This document shows positions 1 through 8,919 of a DNA stretch of 64,000 nt, piece after piece. Numbering within the stretch: position 1 is the first letter of the stretch; the number at the start of each line of letters is the position of its first letter. The notes beneath the pieces were generated by a model. That model was not told where the DNA came from. It saw nothing but the letters and a program-made list of their open reading frames with translations, and did not search any database. Made by a program: the position numbers and the translations under genes. Source of the stretch: Mycobacterium intracellulare ATCC 13950 (lineage in GTDB: Bacteria > Actinomycetota > Actinomycetes > Mycobacteriales > Mycobacteriaceae); NCBI RefSeq assembly GCF_000277125.1, contig NC_016946.1, forward strand, positions 4,278,001-4,342,000, in the 5' to 3' direction.

Positions 1-459
1 GATCACGCCGACGTCCAGCCCGAGGAAGCGGTGCACGCGGCCCATCCACTCGCTGTCACGTTTGGCCAGGTAGTCGTTGACGGTGACGACGTGCACGCCC
101 TTGCCGCCGATGCCGTTGAGGTAGGCCGGCAGCACGGAGGTCAGGGTCTTGCCCTCACCGGTCTTCATCTCGGCGACGTTGCCGAAGTGCAGCGCGGCCG
201 CGCCCATCACCTGCACGTCGAAGGGGCGCTGGTCGAGCACCCGCCAGGCCGCCTCGCGGGCGACGGCGAAGGCCTCGGGCAGCAGGTCGTCGAGGCTCTC
301 GCCGTCGGCGTGCCGCTTCTTGAACTCGTCGGTCTTGGCCCGCAACTCGGCGTCGGTGAGCTTCTCGATCTCGTCGGACAAGGTGTTGACGTAGTCAGCC
401 ACCCGCCTGAGACGCTTGAGCATGCGACCTTCGCCAAGGCGCAGCAACTTCGACAGCAC
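1..459 (-). CDS. secA1: Protein translocase ATPase SecA1, N-terminal 153 residues (continues beyond window)
   Basis: SecA1 is the essential ATPase that drives unfolded preproteins through the SecYEG channel at the inner membrane. The visible part is the N-terminal start of nucleotide-binding domain 1: it begins [17 protein letters not shown], has the Walker A stretch [10 protein letters not shown] near residues 98-107, and the SecA signature [14 protein letters not shown] near 127-140. The GTG at 457-459 is chosen because it gives the family N terminus and has a GAGGA ribosome site about 7 bases upstream; an ATG at 421-423 lies in frame but would remove conserved residues. The reading frame runs unbroken to base 1, and the remaining roughly 800 residues lie outside the window. 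Identity is secure. Confidence 0.96.
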   Translation of the reverse strand, partial: MLSKLLRLGEGRMLKRLRRVADYVNTLSDEIEKLTDAELRAKTDEFKKRHADGESLDDLLPEAFAVAREAAWRVLDQRPFDVQVMGAAALHFGNVAEMKTGEGKTLTSVLPAYLNGIGGKGVHVVTVNDYLAKRDSEWMGRVHRFLGLDVGVI

Positions 460-487
460 AGCTATGTCCTCTACGGTTTGATCGCCC

Positions 488-528
488 GGCTCCTCCTCAT
501 CGCGCTACGCGCTCTGCATCGTCACCGG
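488..528. repeat. Short dispersed mycobacterial repeat, copy 1 (upstream of secA1)
   Basis: This element contains the words CTCCTCCTCATCG and GCATCGTC, which recur in the same order at 48879-48919. On the minus strand it reads as a GATGAGGAGGAGC-type motif, typical of short intergenic repeats common in mycobacteria. Here it sits 30-70 bases upstream of the secA1 start and does not overlap coding sequence. Confidence 0.6.
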
Positions 529-580
529 GCCGGATCGGAGTCTTTGGCGACACCCATCCTAGGTGACGTCGCTCTTTGGG

Positions 581-642
581 CGCCGAACGTCGACTTCTTG
601 CGCCAATTTGCTTGAAATCTCGCAATAAGTCGACGTTCGGCG
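581..642. terminator. Long inverted repeat between hpf and secA1
   Basis: Bases 581-602 and 621-642 are reverse complements over 22 positions with one mismatch, separated by an 18-base loop (603-620). The stem contains GTCGAC and ends in GCCGAACG / CGTTCGGC. It lies just after the hpf stop codon (654-656) and before secA1, so an intrinsic terminator or an mRNA-stabilising hairpin for hpf is the simplest reading. No U-tract follows, as is common in mycobacteria. The length and near-perfection of the arms could also mean a dispersed palindromic element. Confidence 0.6.
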
Positions 643-653
643 GGGTGACGGGA

Positions 654-1349
654 TCAGCCCAGTCGGATCAGGCCGTAGTCGTAGGCGTGGCGCCGGTAGA
701 CCACGCACGGCCGCTCGGTGTGCTTGTCGTGGAACAAGAAGAAGTCGTGCCCGACGAGCTCCATCTCGTAGAGCGCGTCGTCGACCGTCATCGGCGTGGC
801 CGGGTGCTCCTTGGTCCGCACGATCCGTCCGGGTTCGTGGTCCTGGTCCACGCCGTCAATCGATGCGCCGTGGTCGACGGGCGCCTCGGGCGCACCGCGC
901 GCCGGTTCGGGCGGCGGCACCGCGGTGGCGGCGGCCAGCGAGACCGGCGTCTTGTCGCCGTAGTGGACCTTGCGGCGGTCCTTGACGCGGCGCAGCCGGC
1001 TCTCCAGCTTGTCCACCGCGGACTCGAACGCGGCGTAGAAGCTGTTGGCGCAGGCCTCCGCTCGGCTCACCGGGCCCCGGCCACGGGCGGTGATCTCCAC
1101 GCGTTGACAGGATTTGCGCTGCCGCCGGTTGGGAGCGTGTTTGAGCTCGACATCGAAGAGGTAGATGGAGCGATCGAACCGCTCGAGGCGGGCGAGTTTT
1201 TGGGAGACGTACAGGCGGTAATGATCGGGGATTTCTACGTTGCGGCCTTTGAACACAACGTCGGCGGTGGTTGTCGGCTGGGCTTGCCCATCGGGGGCGG
1301 AGGGAGGTTGGTCCAGAATCTGACCGGAATCCACGGATAGCCTTGACAT
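654..1349 (-). CDS. hpf: Ribosome hibernation promoting factor, long form (HPF/RaiA family)
   Basis: Long HPF binds the 30S decoding centre in stationary or stressed cells and, through its C-terminal domain, pairs two ribosomes into a silent 100S dimer. The product is about 231 residues. The N-terminal S30AE-like domain contains VVFKGRNVEIPDHYRLYV and a basic RRVKDRRKVHYGDK stretch. After a Pro/Ala-rich linker comes the conserved C-terminal domain (IVRTKEHPATPMTVDDAL ... GHDFFLFHDK ... VVYRRHAYDYGLI). The start is uncertain: ATG at 1347-1349 gives MSRLSVDSG, while an in-frame GTG at 1380-1382 would add 11 residues; neither has a strong ribosome site. It corresponds to Rv3241c beside secA1. 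Confidence 0.9.
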   Translation of the reverse strand: MSRLSVDSGQILDQPPSAPDGQAQPTTTADVVFKGRNVEIPDHYRLYVSQKLARLERFDRSIYLFDVELKHAPNRRQRKSCQRVEITARGRGPVSRAEACANSFYAAFESAVDKLESRLRRVKDRRKVHYGDKTPVSLAAATAVPPPEPARGAPEAPVDHGASIDGVDQDHEPGRIVRTKEHPATPMTVDDALYEMELVGHDFFLFHDKHTERPCVVYRRHAYDYGLIRLG

Positions 1350-1638
1350 ACGTGACAACTCATTTCTCTTTACACGTCGCACGCGCGTTGCGTGCCCGGC
1401 TGGCTTGATGCGCCGACGAGGTGAGAGCGGTTCGAGACTGGCTACCGCCGCAGGCTGCCCGCCGGTGCAAGGTGTCGATTACTCACCCCTTCCCGCAAGT
1501 GGGGCTCAACCTGGGAATATCCCGACCAAGTGAGTCAATGAATGTTGATTCCGACGTTAGCTCGTGTTCGCCTACCCATGCCACTAATTTCGCAGAGCTG
1601 TTGCGAGTTCTTCACAACCTCTTGGCCGGTTCACACCC

Positions 1639-2271
1639 TCACGCGGCGGCGATCGTCAGCACCGCGACGACCCGGACCCCCGCGGCCTGAAGGACGCGCA
1701 CCGACTCGCGCGCCGTCGCCCCGGTGGTGACGATGTCGTCGACGACCATGACGTCGGCGGCAGGCGGCCGGCCGCACAGCACGACCCGGCCGGTGATGTT
1801 GCGTTCCCGCGCGGCGGTGCCCAGCCCCACCGAGTCGCGGGTCAAGGCCTTGATCCGCAGTGCCTGGGCCACGCCGATCTCCGGGTGCTGCACCACCGCG
1901 GCGCGGGCCAACCGGAGAACGGGGTCACCGCCGCGCCGGCGCGCGGCCGAACGCCGGGTCGGTGCCGGCACGATCGTGAGCGGGGTGTCGAGGATCCCCC
2001 ACGACAGCAGCCGGTGCACCCCGAGAGCCAGTGCGCGCGCCAGCGGCGCGACGAGATCGGCCCGGCCGTGTTCCTTGAGCGCCAGGATCGCCTGCCGGCG
2101 GGCGTTGGCGTAGCGGCCGAGCGCGAACACCGGGACGCCCGCGTCGATGCGCGGGTTCACCACGTGCGGCTCGTCCGGCCTGACGGCCAGCTCCGTGGCG
2201 CAGGCTTCGCACCACCGGGACGACGGCGCGCCGCAGCCGCCGCATTCGGCCGGCAGGATGAGATCGAGCAC
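1639..2271 (-). CDS. ComF family phosphoribosyltransferase-like protein
   Basis: About 210 residues in ComF architecture: an N-terminal double-cysteine zinc ribbon (CGGCGAP ... WCEAC) followed by a type I phosphoribosyltransferase fold with the PRPP-binding signature VMVVDDIVTTGAT near the C terminus. In naturally competent bacteria ComF assists DNA import or processing; in mycobacteria the role is unproven, so a general nucleotide-linked function is as likely. I use the GTG at 2269-2271, which places the start just before LDLILPAECGGC as in the family. An in-frame ATG at 2323-2325 would add 18 residues. Neither has a clear ribosome site. It corresponds to Rv3242c and lies downstream of lpqB on the same strand. 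Confidence 0.8.
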   Translation of the reverse strand: MLDLILPAECGGCGAPSSRWCEACATELAVRPDEPHVVNPRIDAGVPVFALGRYANARRQAILALKEHGRADLVAPLARALALGVHRLLSWGILDTPLTIVPAPTRRSAARRRGGDPVLRLARAAVVQHPEIGVAQALRIKALTRDSVGLGTAARERNITGRVVLCGRPPAADVMVVDDIVTTGATARESVRVLQAAGVRVVAVLTIAAA

Positions 2272-2326
2272 GCCGCCAGTGTGGCGGGCGGGGCCGACAT
2301 CGCCGGCCGACCAGTCAGCCTCCATG

Positions 2327-2371
2327 GTGGCGACCCGCCGCGCCCGGCTTCGCCGCGCTTGCGATCGCCAC
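2327..2371. repeat. GTGGCGA-type palindromic repeat, copy 1 (between lpqB and comF-like gene)
   Basis: A 45-base element bounded by GTGGCGA and TCGCCAC, with internal words CGGCTTCGCCGCGCTTGCG. It starts immediately after the lpqB stop and ends at the upstream alternative ATG of the ComF-like gene, so it fills the whole gap. Reversed, it matches most of 14275-14320. It probably folds in RNA and may act as an attenuator or terminator between the two genes. Confidence 0.55.
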
Positions 2372-4128
2372 TAGCCCGGCAGCACCGGCGCCGCGCCGGG
2401 AATCGTCAGCCCGGGCACATCCGACCAGCCCTGCTGACCGTCGGCGGACGGCGAATACTGCAGCACCCCTTCGGGTCCCGCGACGTAGGCCGTGGACGGG
2501 TTGGCCACCACGGTGGTCACCGGCATCTGCAGGCCGCGGGCCGGCGCGTCGGAGTTCACCCCGTCGATGTTCACGTACGAGACAGGATGGTTGGCGTCGG
2601 TGCGGGTCACCACGATGTCGTCGCCGGTGCGCCACGACAGCGACACCACCGAATTGCCCAACCCGAAGCCCAGCCGGCGTGGATACGTGAGCGCGTACTG
2701 GCCGGCCTGGGTCTGCTCGACGCTGGCGAGGATCACCTGCCCGCCGATCACCATCGCGGCCCGCGTGCTGTCGCGGGACAGCTGCAGGTCGGTGATCGGC
2801 CCCGGGAACCGGGTGGCCACCGCCACCGAATCCACCGGAATGCGCGCGGGTTGCCCCGACGCCGGCTCCTGGATCGCCCGGAGCACGTTGTTGCCGTCGA
2901 CCACCACCCAGACCACGTCGTCCAGCGACCAAGTGGGTCGCGACAGGCTGTGCCCGTCGGCGGACTGCACCGCCTCCTGACCCAGATCACCGATCCACAA
3001 GGAGGCCGCCATGTCCGGGGCGCCGCGGTGCAGCGTCACCACGGACGCCACCTCCCGGCCGCTGCGCGACAACGCGGCACCGGTCTGATCCCCCATGCGA
3101 CCGAACGCGCCCGGCACCATCGAGGTGTGCTGCCCGTCCAGCGACACCAGTGACCCGTTCAGCAGGGCGTGCAGCCCGGCGCCCGCGCCGTCGGCCACGC
3201 CGGGATCGGTGGCCGCGACATCGGAGGTGGTCCACCCGTCGCGGAATCGGTCGTCCAGCGGCGCGCCGTCGGCGTTGATCACGTACGGTCCCCGGATATC
3301 GGCGCGGGCCAGCGTCCAAATGATCTGCGCCGCAACCAATTGCCTGCTGTGCGGGTCGGTGGTGGACAGCTTCTCCAGATCGACGCGCGCCCCGCCATAC
3401 CCGCGCCCGATCCCGTTCTTGCCGCCGTCGGCCCGGGTCACCGGCCCGCGCAGCCGCAGCGGCGGGGCGAGCAGGTTGCGGACCGTGTGCGCCATCTCCG
3501 GCCGCGGCCCGGCGATCACCTTGGACACCAGCTCGGTCGCCAGCTGGTCGTGGTCGGGCACCGCGACATAGCGCGGATCGGGGACCACGGTCTTGCCGGT
3601 CGGGTCGGCGAAGTAAAGAGTATTGCGTTTGTAGGTCGCCTGGAACTGTTGCCAGTCCAGGAAAACCCCGTTCGGCAGGCGGTCGATGCGCCAGCCGCCG
3701 GAGGTCTTGACCAACTCGATCGGCCCGGGATCGGGCAGCACGCCCTCGGCGGTTTCGAACACCCCCATGTCGGACAGCGAGCCCAGGATGTCCGCCCGCA
3801 TGGTTGCCGAAACACGTTCGGCCGCACGGGTTTCGACGAACACGACGTGGTCGATCAGCAGCGCGCTACCGGCGTCGTCCCACGAGTTGGACGCCGACTG
3901 AGTGAGGAACTGGCGGGCGGCCAGGTGCCGGTTCGCCGGATCGGCTGTGGCCTTGAGGAATTCGCGCAGCAGCACGTCGGGGTCCATGCCCGGGGTCGGC
4001 TTGGGCAGGTTCGACGGCGCCGGCCGCTCGACGGTGCCGATCGCCTGCGGCGCCGACGAACTGGGCACCCCGGCGCAGCCCGCCAGCAGGACGGCCAGCA
4101 TCAGCAGGCCCAGCAGGCGCCGCATCAC
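2371..4128 (-). CDS. lpqB: Lipoprotein LpqB, modulator of the MtrAB two-component system
   Basis: LpqB is an extracytoplasmic lipoprotein that interacts with the sensor domain of MtrB and tunes MtrA phosphorylation, affecting cell division and envelope integrity. The 585-residue product has a signal peptide ([18 protein letters not shown]) with lipobox LLAGC and acylated Cys18. A GerMN-like region occupies roughly residues 60-330 and a beta-propeller-like C-terminal half follows (repeats such as [13 protein letters not shown] and [16 protein letters not shown]). The start is the GTG at 4126-4128, which overlaps the mtrB stop as GTGA; the next codon is ATG. It is the third gene of the mtrA-mtrB-lpqB operon and appears intact even though mtrB is not. 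Confidence 0.95.
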   Translation of the reverse strand: MMRRLLGLLMLAVLLAGCAGVPSSSAPQAIGTVERPAPSNLPKPTPGMDPDVLLREFLKATADPANRHLAARQFLTQSASNSWDDAGSALLIDHVVFVETRAAERVSATMRADILGSLSDMGVFETAEGVLPDPGPIELVKTSGGWRIDRLPNGVFLDWQQFQATYKRNTLYFADPTGKTVVPDPRYVAVPDHDQLATELVSKVIAGPRPEMAHTVRNLLAPPLRLRGPVTRADGGKNGIGRGYGGARVDLEKLSTTDPHSRQLVAAQIIWTLARADIRGPYVINADGAPLDDRFRDGWTTSDVAATDPGVADGAGAGLHALLNGSLVSLDGQHTSMVPGAFGRMGDQTGAALSRSGREVASVVTLHRGAPDMAASLWIGDLGQEAVQSADGHSLSRPTWSLDDVVWVVVDGNNVLRAIQEPASGQPARIPVDSVAVATRFPGPITDLQLSRDSTRAAMVIGGQVILASVEQTQAGQYALTYPRRLGFGLGNSVVSLSWRTGDDIVVTRTDANHPVSYVNIDGVNSDAPARGLQMPVTTVVANPSTAYVAGPEGVLQYSPSADGQQGWSDVPGLTIPGAAPVLPG

Positions 4129-5824
4129 AGGGTCCTCTCGGCGTGCTCACGCTGGCGCTGCGGACGTTCCTTGCGCTCGGACCCGGACTGCGGGGCGGAT
4201 TGACCACCCGGCTGGGAAGGCTGCGGGATCGGTTTCATGGGCAACGGGCTGGTGGTGACCTTGTGCCCGCGAACCAGCGGGAGCGTCAGCCGGAAGCACG
4301 AGCCGTCGCCCGGTTCGCCCCACGCCTCCAGCCGGCCCTGGTGCAGCCGCGCGTCCTCGATGCTGATCGCCAGGCCGAGCCCGGTGCCGCCGGACCGGCG
4401 CACCCGCGAGGGGTCCGCACGCCAGAACCTGCTGAAGACCAGCTTCTCCTCGCCCGGGCGGAGCCCGACCCCGTAGTCGCGGACGGTGACCGCGACCGTG
4501 TCCTCGTCGGCGCCCATCCGGATCTTGACCGGCTTGTGCTCGGCGTGGTCGATGGCGTTGGCGATCAGGTTGCGCAGGATCCGCTCCACCCGGCGGGTGT
4601 CGACCTCGGCGATCACCTCGTGCGTGGGCAAATCCACCTGCAGTTCGATGCCGGCGTCCTCGGCCAGATGCCCCACGTTGCTCAGCGCGCTGCGCACGGT
4701 GGTGCGCAGGTCGACCGCCTCGACGGACAGCTCGGCGACACCGGCGTCGTGCCGGGAGATCTCCAGCAGGTCGTTGAGCAGCGACTCGAACCGGTCCAGC
4801 TCGCTGACCATCAGCTCGGTGGAGCGCGCCAGCGTCGGGTCGAGATCCGCGCTGTGGTCATAGATCAGGTCGGCGGCCATGCGCACCGTGGTCAGCGGGG
4901 TGCGCAGCTCGTGGCTCACGTCAGAAGTGAAGCGGCGCTGCAGGTTACCGAACTCCTCCAACTGGGTGATCTGTCGCGACAGGCTTTCCGCCATGTCGTT
5001 GAACGACATCGCCAGCCGCGCCATGTCGTCCTCGCCGCGCACCGGCATCCGTTCCGACAGGTGCCCCTCGGCGAACCGTTCGGCGATGCGCGACGCCGAC
5101 CGCACCGGCACGACGACCTGGCGCGACACCAGCAACGCGATCCCGGCCAGCAGCACCAGCAGCACGGCGCCGCCGGTGATCATGGTGCCGCGCACCAGCT
5201 GGATGGTGGCCTGCTCGTTCTTCAGCGGGAAGATCAGGTACAGCTCCAGGTTGGCCACCTGCGAGGACGCCGGGGTGCCGACGATCAGCGCCGGGCCCGA
5301 GAACCCGTCGGTGTGCACTGTCGCGTACTGGTATGAGGCCTGCCCGGCCTTGACGAAGCCGCGCAAGGAATTGGGCACCTGGTCGACGGGCCCGGCCGTG
5401 GTGGCGGCGCGCGGTCCGTCGCCCGGCACCATCAGCACCGCGTCGAAGGCGCCGGCCATGCCCGCGCCGGAGGCCTGGTCGGTCTTGGACGTCAGTGTGT
5501 TGCGGGCCAGCTGCAGGCTGCTGTCCAGCGAGCGCGCCTCCTCGCCGTTCACGATCCCACCGACCTTGGTCCGCGCCCGCTCGATCTGTTCGATGGCGGC
5601 CTTGACCTTGACGTCGAGCACGCGATTGGTGACCTGAGACGTCAATACGAAGCCGAGCGCCAGGATGACCGCCAGCGACAGCCCAAGCGTCAGCGCGACG
5701 ACCGCAACTGCAGCGAGCGGCGCCAGGCGATGGCGACGGCCCGACTCACTGCGCCCATCCCGCGAGTCATGGGGCCGGAGCGCCCCCAGCGGCTCCGTGT
5801 GCGTCGCCGGGAGCCCCAGATCAC
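4125..5824 (-). pseudogene. mtrB: Sensor histidine kinase MtrB, with an apparent one-base frameshift
   Basis: MtrB is the membrane sensor kinase of the essential MtrA regulator, coupling cell-wall status to DNA replication and division genes. From TTG 5645 down to the TGA at 4125 the frame is intact: extracellular region, second membrane segment ([16 protein letters not shown]), HAMP, H-box [13 protein letters not shown], and HATPase motifs ([24 protein letters not shown]). The N terminus starts at GTG 5822-5824, reads as the known family sequence ([19 protein letters not shown]) and continues to SLQLR, but then needs one extra base near 5702-5703 to join the downstream frame. With that base restored the gene has 567 codons, the normal length. 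In the downstream frame there is no usable start before TTG 5645, so an intact product would lack the first membrane helix. It may be a real mutation or a sequencing error. Confidence 0.88.
5698..5706 (-). other. mtrB: Frameshift site in mtrB (missing G in a GGG run)
   Basis: On the minus strand the sequence reads TTGCGGTCGTCGCGCTG. The MtrB protein LQLR-VVALTLG requires TTGCGGGTCGTC, so one G (a C on the plus strand at about 5702-5703) is missing. Upstream codons match the family only in one frame and downstream codons only in the other, which puts the event within these few bases. Confidence 0.85.
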
Positions 5825-5837
5825 GTGTTCCTACCGG

Positions 5838-6524
5838 TCACGGAGGTCCGGCCTTGTACCCAACTCCTCGAACGGTCAACACCACGGTCGGGTTCTCAGG
5901 GTCTTTCTCGACCTTGGCCCGCAGACGCTGGACGTGCACGTTCACCAGGCGGGTATCCGCCGGGTGACGATAGCCCCACACCTGTTCGAGCAGCACATCA
6001 CGAGTAAACACCTGCCGCGGTTTGCGCGCCAACGCCACCAGCAAGTCGAACTCCAGCGGGGTCAGCGAGATCTGCTCGCCGTTGCGCGTGACCTTGTGCG
6101 CGGGCACGTCGATCTCGACATCGGCGATGGAGAGCATCTCGGCGGGCTCGTCGTCGTTGCGCCGCAGCCGCGCCCGCACCCGGGCCACCAGCTCCTTGGG
6201 CTTGAACGGCTTCATGATGTAGTCGTCGGCACCCGACTCGAGGCCAAGGACCACGTCGACGGTGTCGGTCTTGGCGGTCAGCATCACGATCGGCACGCCG
6301 GAATCGGCGCGCAACACCCGACACACGTCGATGCCGTTCATGCCGGGCAGCATCAGGTCCAACAACACCAGATCGGGGCGCAGTTCGCGCACCGCAGTCA
6401 GGGCCTGGGTGCCGTCACCGATGACCGCAGTGTCGAAACCCTCCCCACGAAGCACGATGGTGAGCATCTCGGCTAGCGAAGCGTCGTCATCGACGACCAA
6501 AATCCTTTGCCTCATGGAGTCCAT
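5838..6524 (-). CDS. mtrA: DNA-binding response regulator MtrA
   Basis: MtrA is an OmpR/PhoB-type regulator that binds oriC and the promoters of dnaA, ripA, fbpB and other cell-cycle and wall genes, and is essential in M. tuberculosis. The 228-residue product has a receiver domain with acidic pair VDDD at 11-14, phospho-acceptor Asp56 (LLDLMLPG), switch residues MLTAKT and Lys105 (MKPFKPKE), and a winged-helix DNA-binding domain (SLTPLEFDLLVALARKP ... VWGYRHPADTRLVNVHVQRLRAKVE). ATG at 6522-6524 gives the family start MDSMRQRILVV. The frame is open upstream, but that extension has no family character. mtrB starts 13 bases downstream, so the two are an operon, with tmk 80 bases upstream. Confidence 0.97.
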   Translation of the reverse strand: MDSMRQRILVVDDDASLAEMLTIVLRGEGFDTAVIGDGTQALTAVRELRPDLVLLDLMLPGMNGIDVCRVLRADSGVPIVMLTAKTDTVDVVLGLESGADDYIMKPFKPKELVARVRARLRRNDDEPAEMLSIADVEIDVPAHKVTRNGEQISLTPLEFDLLVALARKPRQVFTRDVLLEQVWGYRHPADTRLVNVHVQRLRAKVEKDPENPTVVLTVRGVGYKAGPP

Positions 6525-6604
6525 GGTGTCACCAGATCGGGACAAAACTCGGGCGCCACACGGGCGTTTCTTCTCCGATACGGCCGAATCGTGACAAATC
6601 TGTG

Positions 6605-7237
6605 CTATCTGGCCATCAAACTGGCGGCCAAACCGCCCGGATCGACGTCTTTGTCGACGACCCGCCACGGGCCGCCCCAGCCCGCGGCCGCCAGCCCCGC
6701 GTACACGTCGCCGGTGCGTTGCTGGAGCCCGTCGTCGCGTTCGTAGCTGTCGCGCGCCCGGCCCGGATCGGATGCGGCGCGGCTGCGCGCACGCTGCCCG
6801 GCCAGTTCGGCCGGCACCGCCAGCAGCACCTGCCAGTCGGGCGCGGGCAGACCCAGGCGCTGGTATTCGAGGCCGTGCACCCACGCCACCCCGGGTCCGC
6901 ACGCGTCCTGATGCAGGCGGGCGGCGGTGTAGGCCGCGTTGGAGGCGACGTAACGGTCCATGATCACCACGTCGTGGTCGCGGCGCAGCCGCTCGAGCTG
7001 CTGGACCGCGGCGGCGCGGTCGAGCGCGAAGAGGGTCGCCATCGCGTAGACCGAGGACGCCAGGTCCCCGTGCTCGCCGTGCAGCGCCTCGGCCGCGATG
7101 TCGGCGGTCACCGATTGCCCGTATCGCGGGAAGGCCAGCGTGGCCACCGACCGCCCGGCCGCTTCGAAAGCGGACAGCAACCCTTCGGTTAACGTCCGCT
7201 TGCCGGCTCCGTCGACGCCTTCGATCGCGATCAGCAC
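6605..7237 (-). CDS. tmk: Thymidylate kinase
   Basis: Tmk phosphorylates dTMP to dTDP in the cytoplasm, an essential step of dTTP supply. The 210-residue protein has the mycobacterial P-loop GVDGAGKRTLTEGL near residues 7-20, the DR(Y/X) motif in IMDRYVASNAAYTAAR, and a LID region rich in arginine (AGQRARSRAASDPGRARDSYERDDG). The start is a GTG at 7235-7237 placed directly before LIAIEGVDGAGK, the normal N terminus of the family. It is followed by mtrA on the same strand with an 80-base gap, the same arrangement as Rv3247c-Rv3246c. Two strong hairpins upstream separate it from sahH. Confidence 0.95.
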   Translation of the reverse strand: MLIAIEGVDGAGKRTLTEGLLSAFEAAGRSVATLAFPRYGQSVTADIAAEALHGEHGDLASSVYAMATLFALDRAAAVQQLERLRRDHDVVIMDRYVASNAAYTAARLHQDACGPGVAWVHGLEYQRLGLPAPDWQVLLAVPAELAGQRARSRAASDPGRARDSYERDDGLQQRTGDVYAGLAAAGWGGPWRVVDKDVDPGGLAASLMAR

Positions 7238-7259
7238 GGCGCGAGCCTAGTCCCTCGGC

Positions 7260-7283
7260 GAGTGCCCGGCTGGCCGGGCACTC
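7260..7283. terminator. Hairpin 1 downstream of sahH
   Basis: A perfect inverted repeat: arms GAGTGCCCGGC and GCCGGGCACTC separated by TG. It lies between the sahH stop (7327) and the tmk start (7237) and is probably part of a tandem intrinsic terminator without a U-tract. Nearly the same palindrome recurs at 24542-24567. Confidence 0.7.
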
Positions 7284-7284
7284 G

Positions 7285-7318
7285 GTGCCGAACGCCCGCT
7301 TGGCCGGGCGTTCGGCAC
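7285..7318. terminator. Hairpin 2 downstream of sahH
   Basis: Perfect 14-base arms at 7285-7298 (GTGCCGAACGCCCG) and 7305-7318 with a 6-base loop, positioned 8 bases after the sahH stop codon. It stands back to back with the 7260-7283 hairpin, making a two-hairpin terminator for the highly expressed sahH gene. Confidence 0.75.
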
Positions 7319-7326
7319 AAGCCGGC

Positions 7327-8799
7327 TCAGTAGCGGTAGTGGTCGGCCTTGTAGGGGCCGTCGACGTCGACGCCGATGTACTCGGCCTGCTCCTTGGTCA
7401 GCTTGGTCAGCTTGCCACCGAGCGCCTCGACGTGGATGCGGGCCACCTTCTCGTCGAGGTGCTTGGGCAGCCGGTAGACCTCGTTGTCGTACTCGTCGTT
7501 CTTGGTCCACAGCTCGATCTGCGCGATGACCTGGTTGGAGAAGCTGTTGCTCATCACGAACGACGGGTGGCCGGTGGCGTTGCCCAGGTTCAGCAGCCGG
7601 CCCTCGGAGAGCACGATGATCGACTTGCCGGTGTCCGGGAAGGTCCACAGGTCGACCTGCGGGCGGATGTTGGTCTTGGTGGCGCCGGACTTCTCCAGCC
7701 GCGCGATCTGGATCTCGTTGTCGAAGTGGCCGATGTTGCCCAGGATGGCCTTGTCCTTCATCGCCTTCATGTGCTCGAGGGTGATGATGTCCTTGTTGCC
7801 GGTGGTCGTGATGATGATGTCGGCCTCGCCGATCACGTCCTCCACCCGCTTGACGTCGAAGCCCTCCATCAGCGCCTGCAGGGCGTTGATCGGGTCGATC
7901 TCGGTGACCGTCACCCGGGCGCCCTGGCCGGCCACCGACTCGGCCGAACCCTTACCGACGTCGCCGTAGCCGCAGATCAGCACCTTCTTGCCGCCGATCA
8001 GCACGTCGGTGCCGCGGTTGATGCCGTCGATCAGCGAGTGCCGGCAGCCGTACTTGTTGTCGAACTTGGATTTGGTGACCGAGTCGTTGACGTTGATCGC
8101 CGGGAACGCCAGGTCGCCGGCGGCGGCGAACTGGTAGAGCCGCAGCACGCCGGTGGTGGTCTCCTCCGAGACGCCCTTGATCGACGCGGCGATCTTGGTC
8201 CACTTGTCCTTGTCGGTCTCGAAGCGCTTGCGCAGCAGGTTGAGGAACACCCGGTGCTCGGTCGAGTCGTCCTCGTCGTCGGGCGGCACCACGCCGGCCT
8301 TCTCGTACTGCGCGCCGCGCAGCACCAGCATGGTGGCGTCACCGCCGTCGTCCAGGATCATGTTGGCCGGCTCGTCGGGCCAGGTCAGCACCTGCTCGGC
8401 CGCCCACCAGTACTCCTCGAGCGTCTCGCCCTTCCACGCGTACACCGGCACACCCTTGGGTTCTTCGGGGGTGCCGTGCGGGCCGACGACGACGGCCGCG
8501 GCGGCGTGGTCCTGGGTGGAGAAGATGTTGCAGGACGCCCACCGCACCTCGGCGCCCAGCGCGACGAGGGTCTCGATCAGCACCGCGGTCTGCACGGTCA
8601 TGTGCAGCGAACCCGAGATGCGCGCGCCCTTGAGCGGCTGCACGTCGTGGTACTCGCGGCGCAGCGACATCAGACCGGGCATCTCCTGCTCGGAGAGCTC
8701 GATGTCCCGGCGACCGTAATCCGCCAACGACAAATCGGCGACCTTGAAGTCGATGCCGTTTCGAACGTCGGGGGTGAGTGCGTTTTCGGTCGTCGTCAT
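7327..8799 (-). CDS. sahH: S-adenosyl-L-homocysteine hydrolase
   Basis: SahH (adenosylhomocysteinase) reversibly splits SAH into homocysteine and adenosine, relieving product inhibition of all SAM-dependent methyltransferases; it is a cytoplasmic NAD-containing tetramer. The 490-residue length and the mycobacterial insertion around residues 150-200 ([18 protein letters not shown] ... [14 protein letters not shown]) fit the family. The NAD-binding motif [13 protein letters not shown] is in the middle of the protein, and substrate residues sit in [16 protein letters not shown]. The C terminus PYKADHYRY is the conserved tail that reaches into the partner NAD site. ATG at 8797-8799 follows an AAGGAAGAGA-type ribosome site. 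Divided from the TetR gene by 120 bases, it has its own promoter. Confidence 0.97.
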   Translation of the reverse strand: MTTTENALTPDVRNGIDFKVADLSLADYGRRDIELSEQEMPGLMSLRREYHDVQPLKGARISGSLHMTVQTAVLIETLVALGAEVRWASCNIFSTQDHAAAAVVVGPHGTPEEPKGVPVYAWKGETLEEYWWAAEQVLTWPDEPANMILDDGGDATMLVLRGAQYEKAGVVPPDDEDDSTEHRVFLNLLRKRFETDKDKWTKIAASIKGVSEETTTGVLRLYQFAAAGDLAFPAINVNDSVTKSKFDNKYGCRHSLIDGINRGTDVLIGGKKVLICGYGDVGKGSAESVAGQGARVTVTEIDPINALQALMEGFDVKRVEDVIGEADIIITTTGNKDIITLEHMKAMKDKAILGNIGHFDNEIQIARLEKSGATKTNIRPQVDLWTFPDTGKSIIVLSEGRLLNLGNATGHPSFVMSNSFSNQVIAQIELWTKNDEYDNEVYRLPKHLDEKVARIHVEALGGKLTKLTKEQAEYIGVDVDGPYKADHYRY

Positions 8800-8919
8800 G
8801 GCTTCTCTTCCTTTTTCCTGCCGTCTCGGGGCTCGCTCGGATCCAAGCGGTAATTAGCTTAGGTATGTTCTTGCGCCACTGTAGTCGTGCGCCCGCGCGC
8901 CGCACGGGCCAGGGAACGT

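Noticed and set aside
8800..8919. A possible SAH riboswitch upstream of sahH
   Set aside because: The 120-base leader shows no conserved riboswitch pairing that I could recognise, and SAH riboswitches are not typical of mycobacteria.
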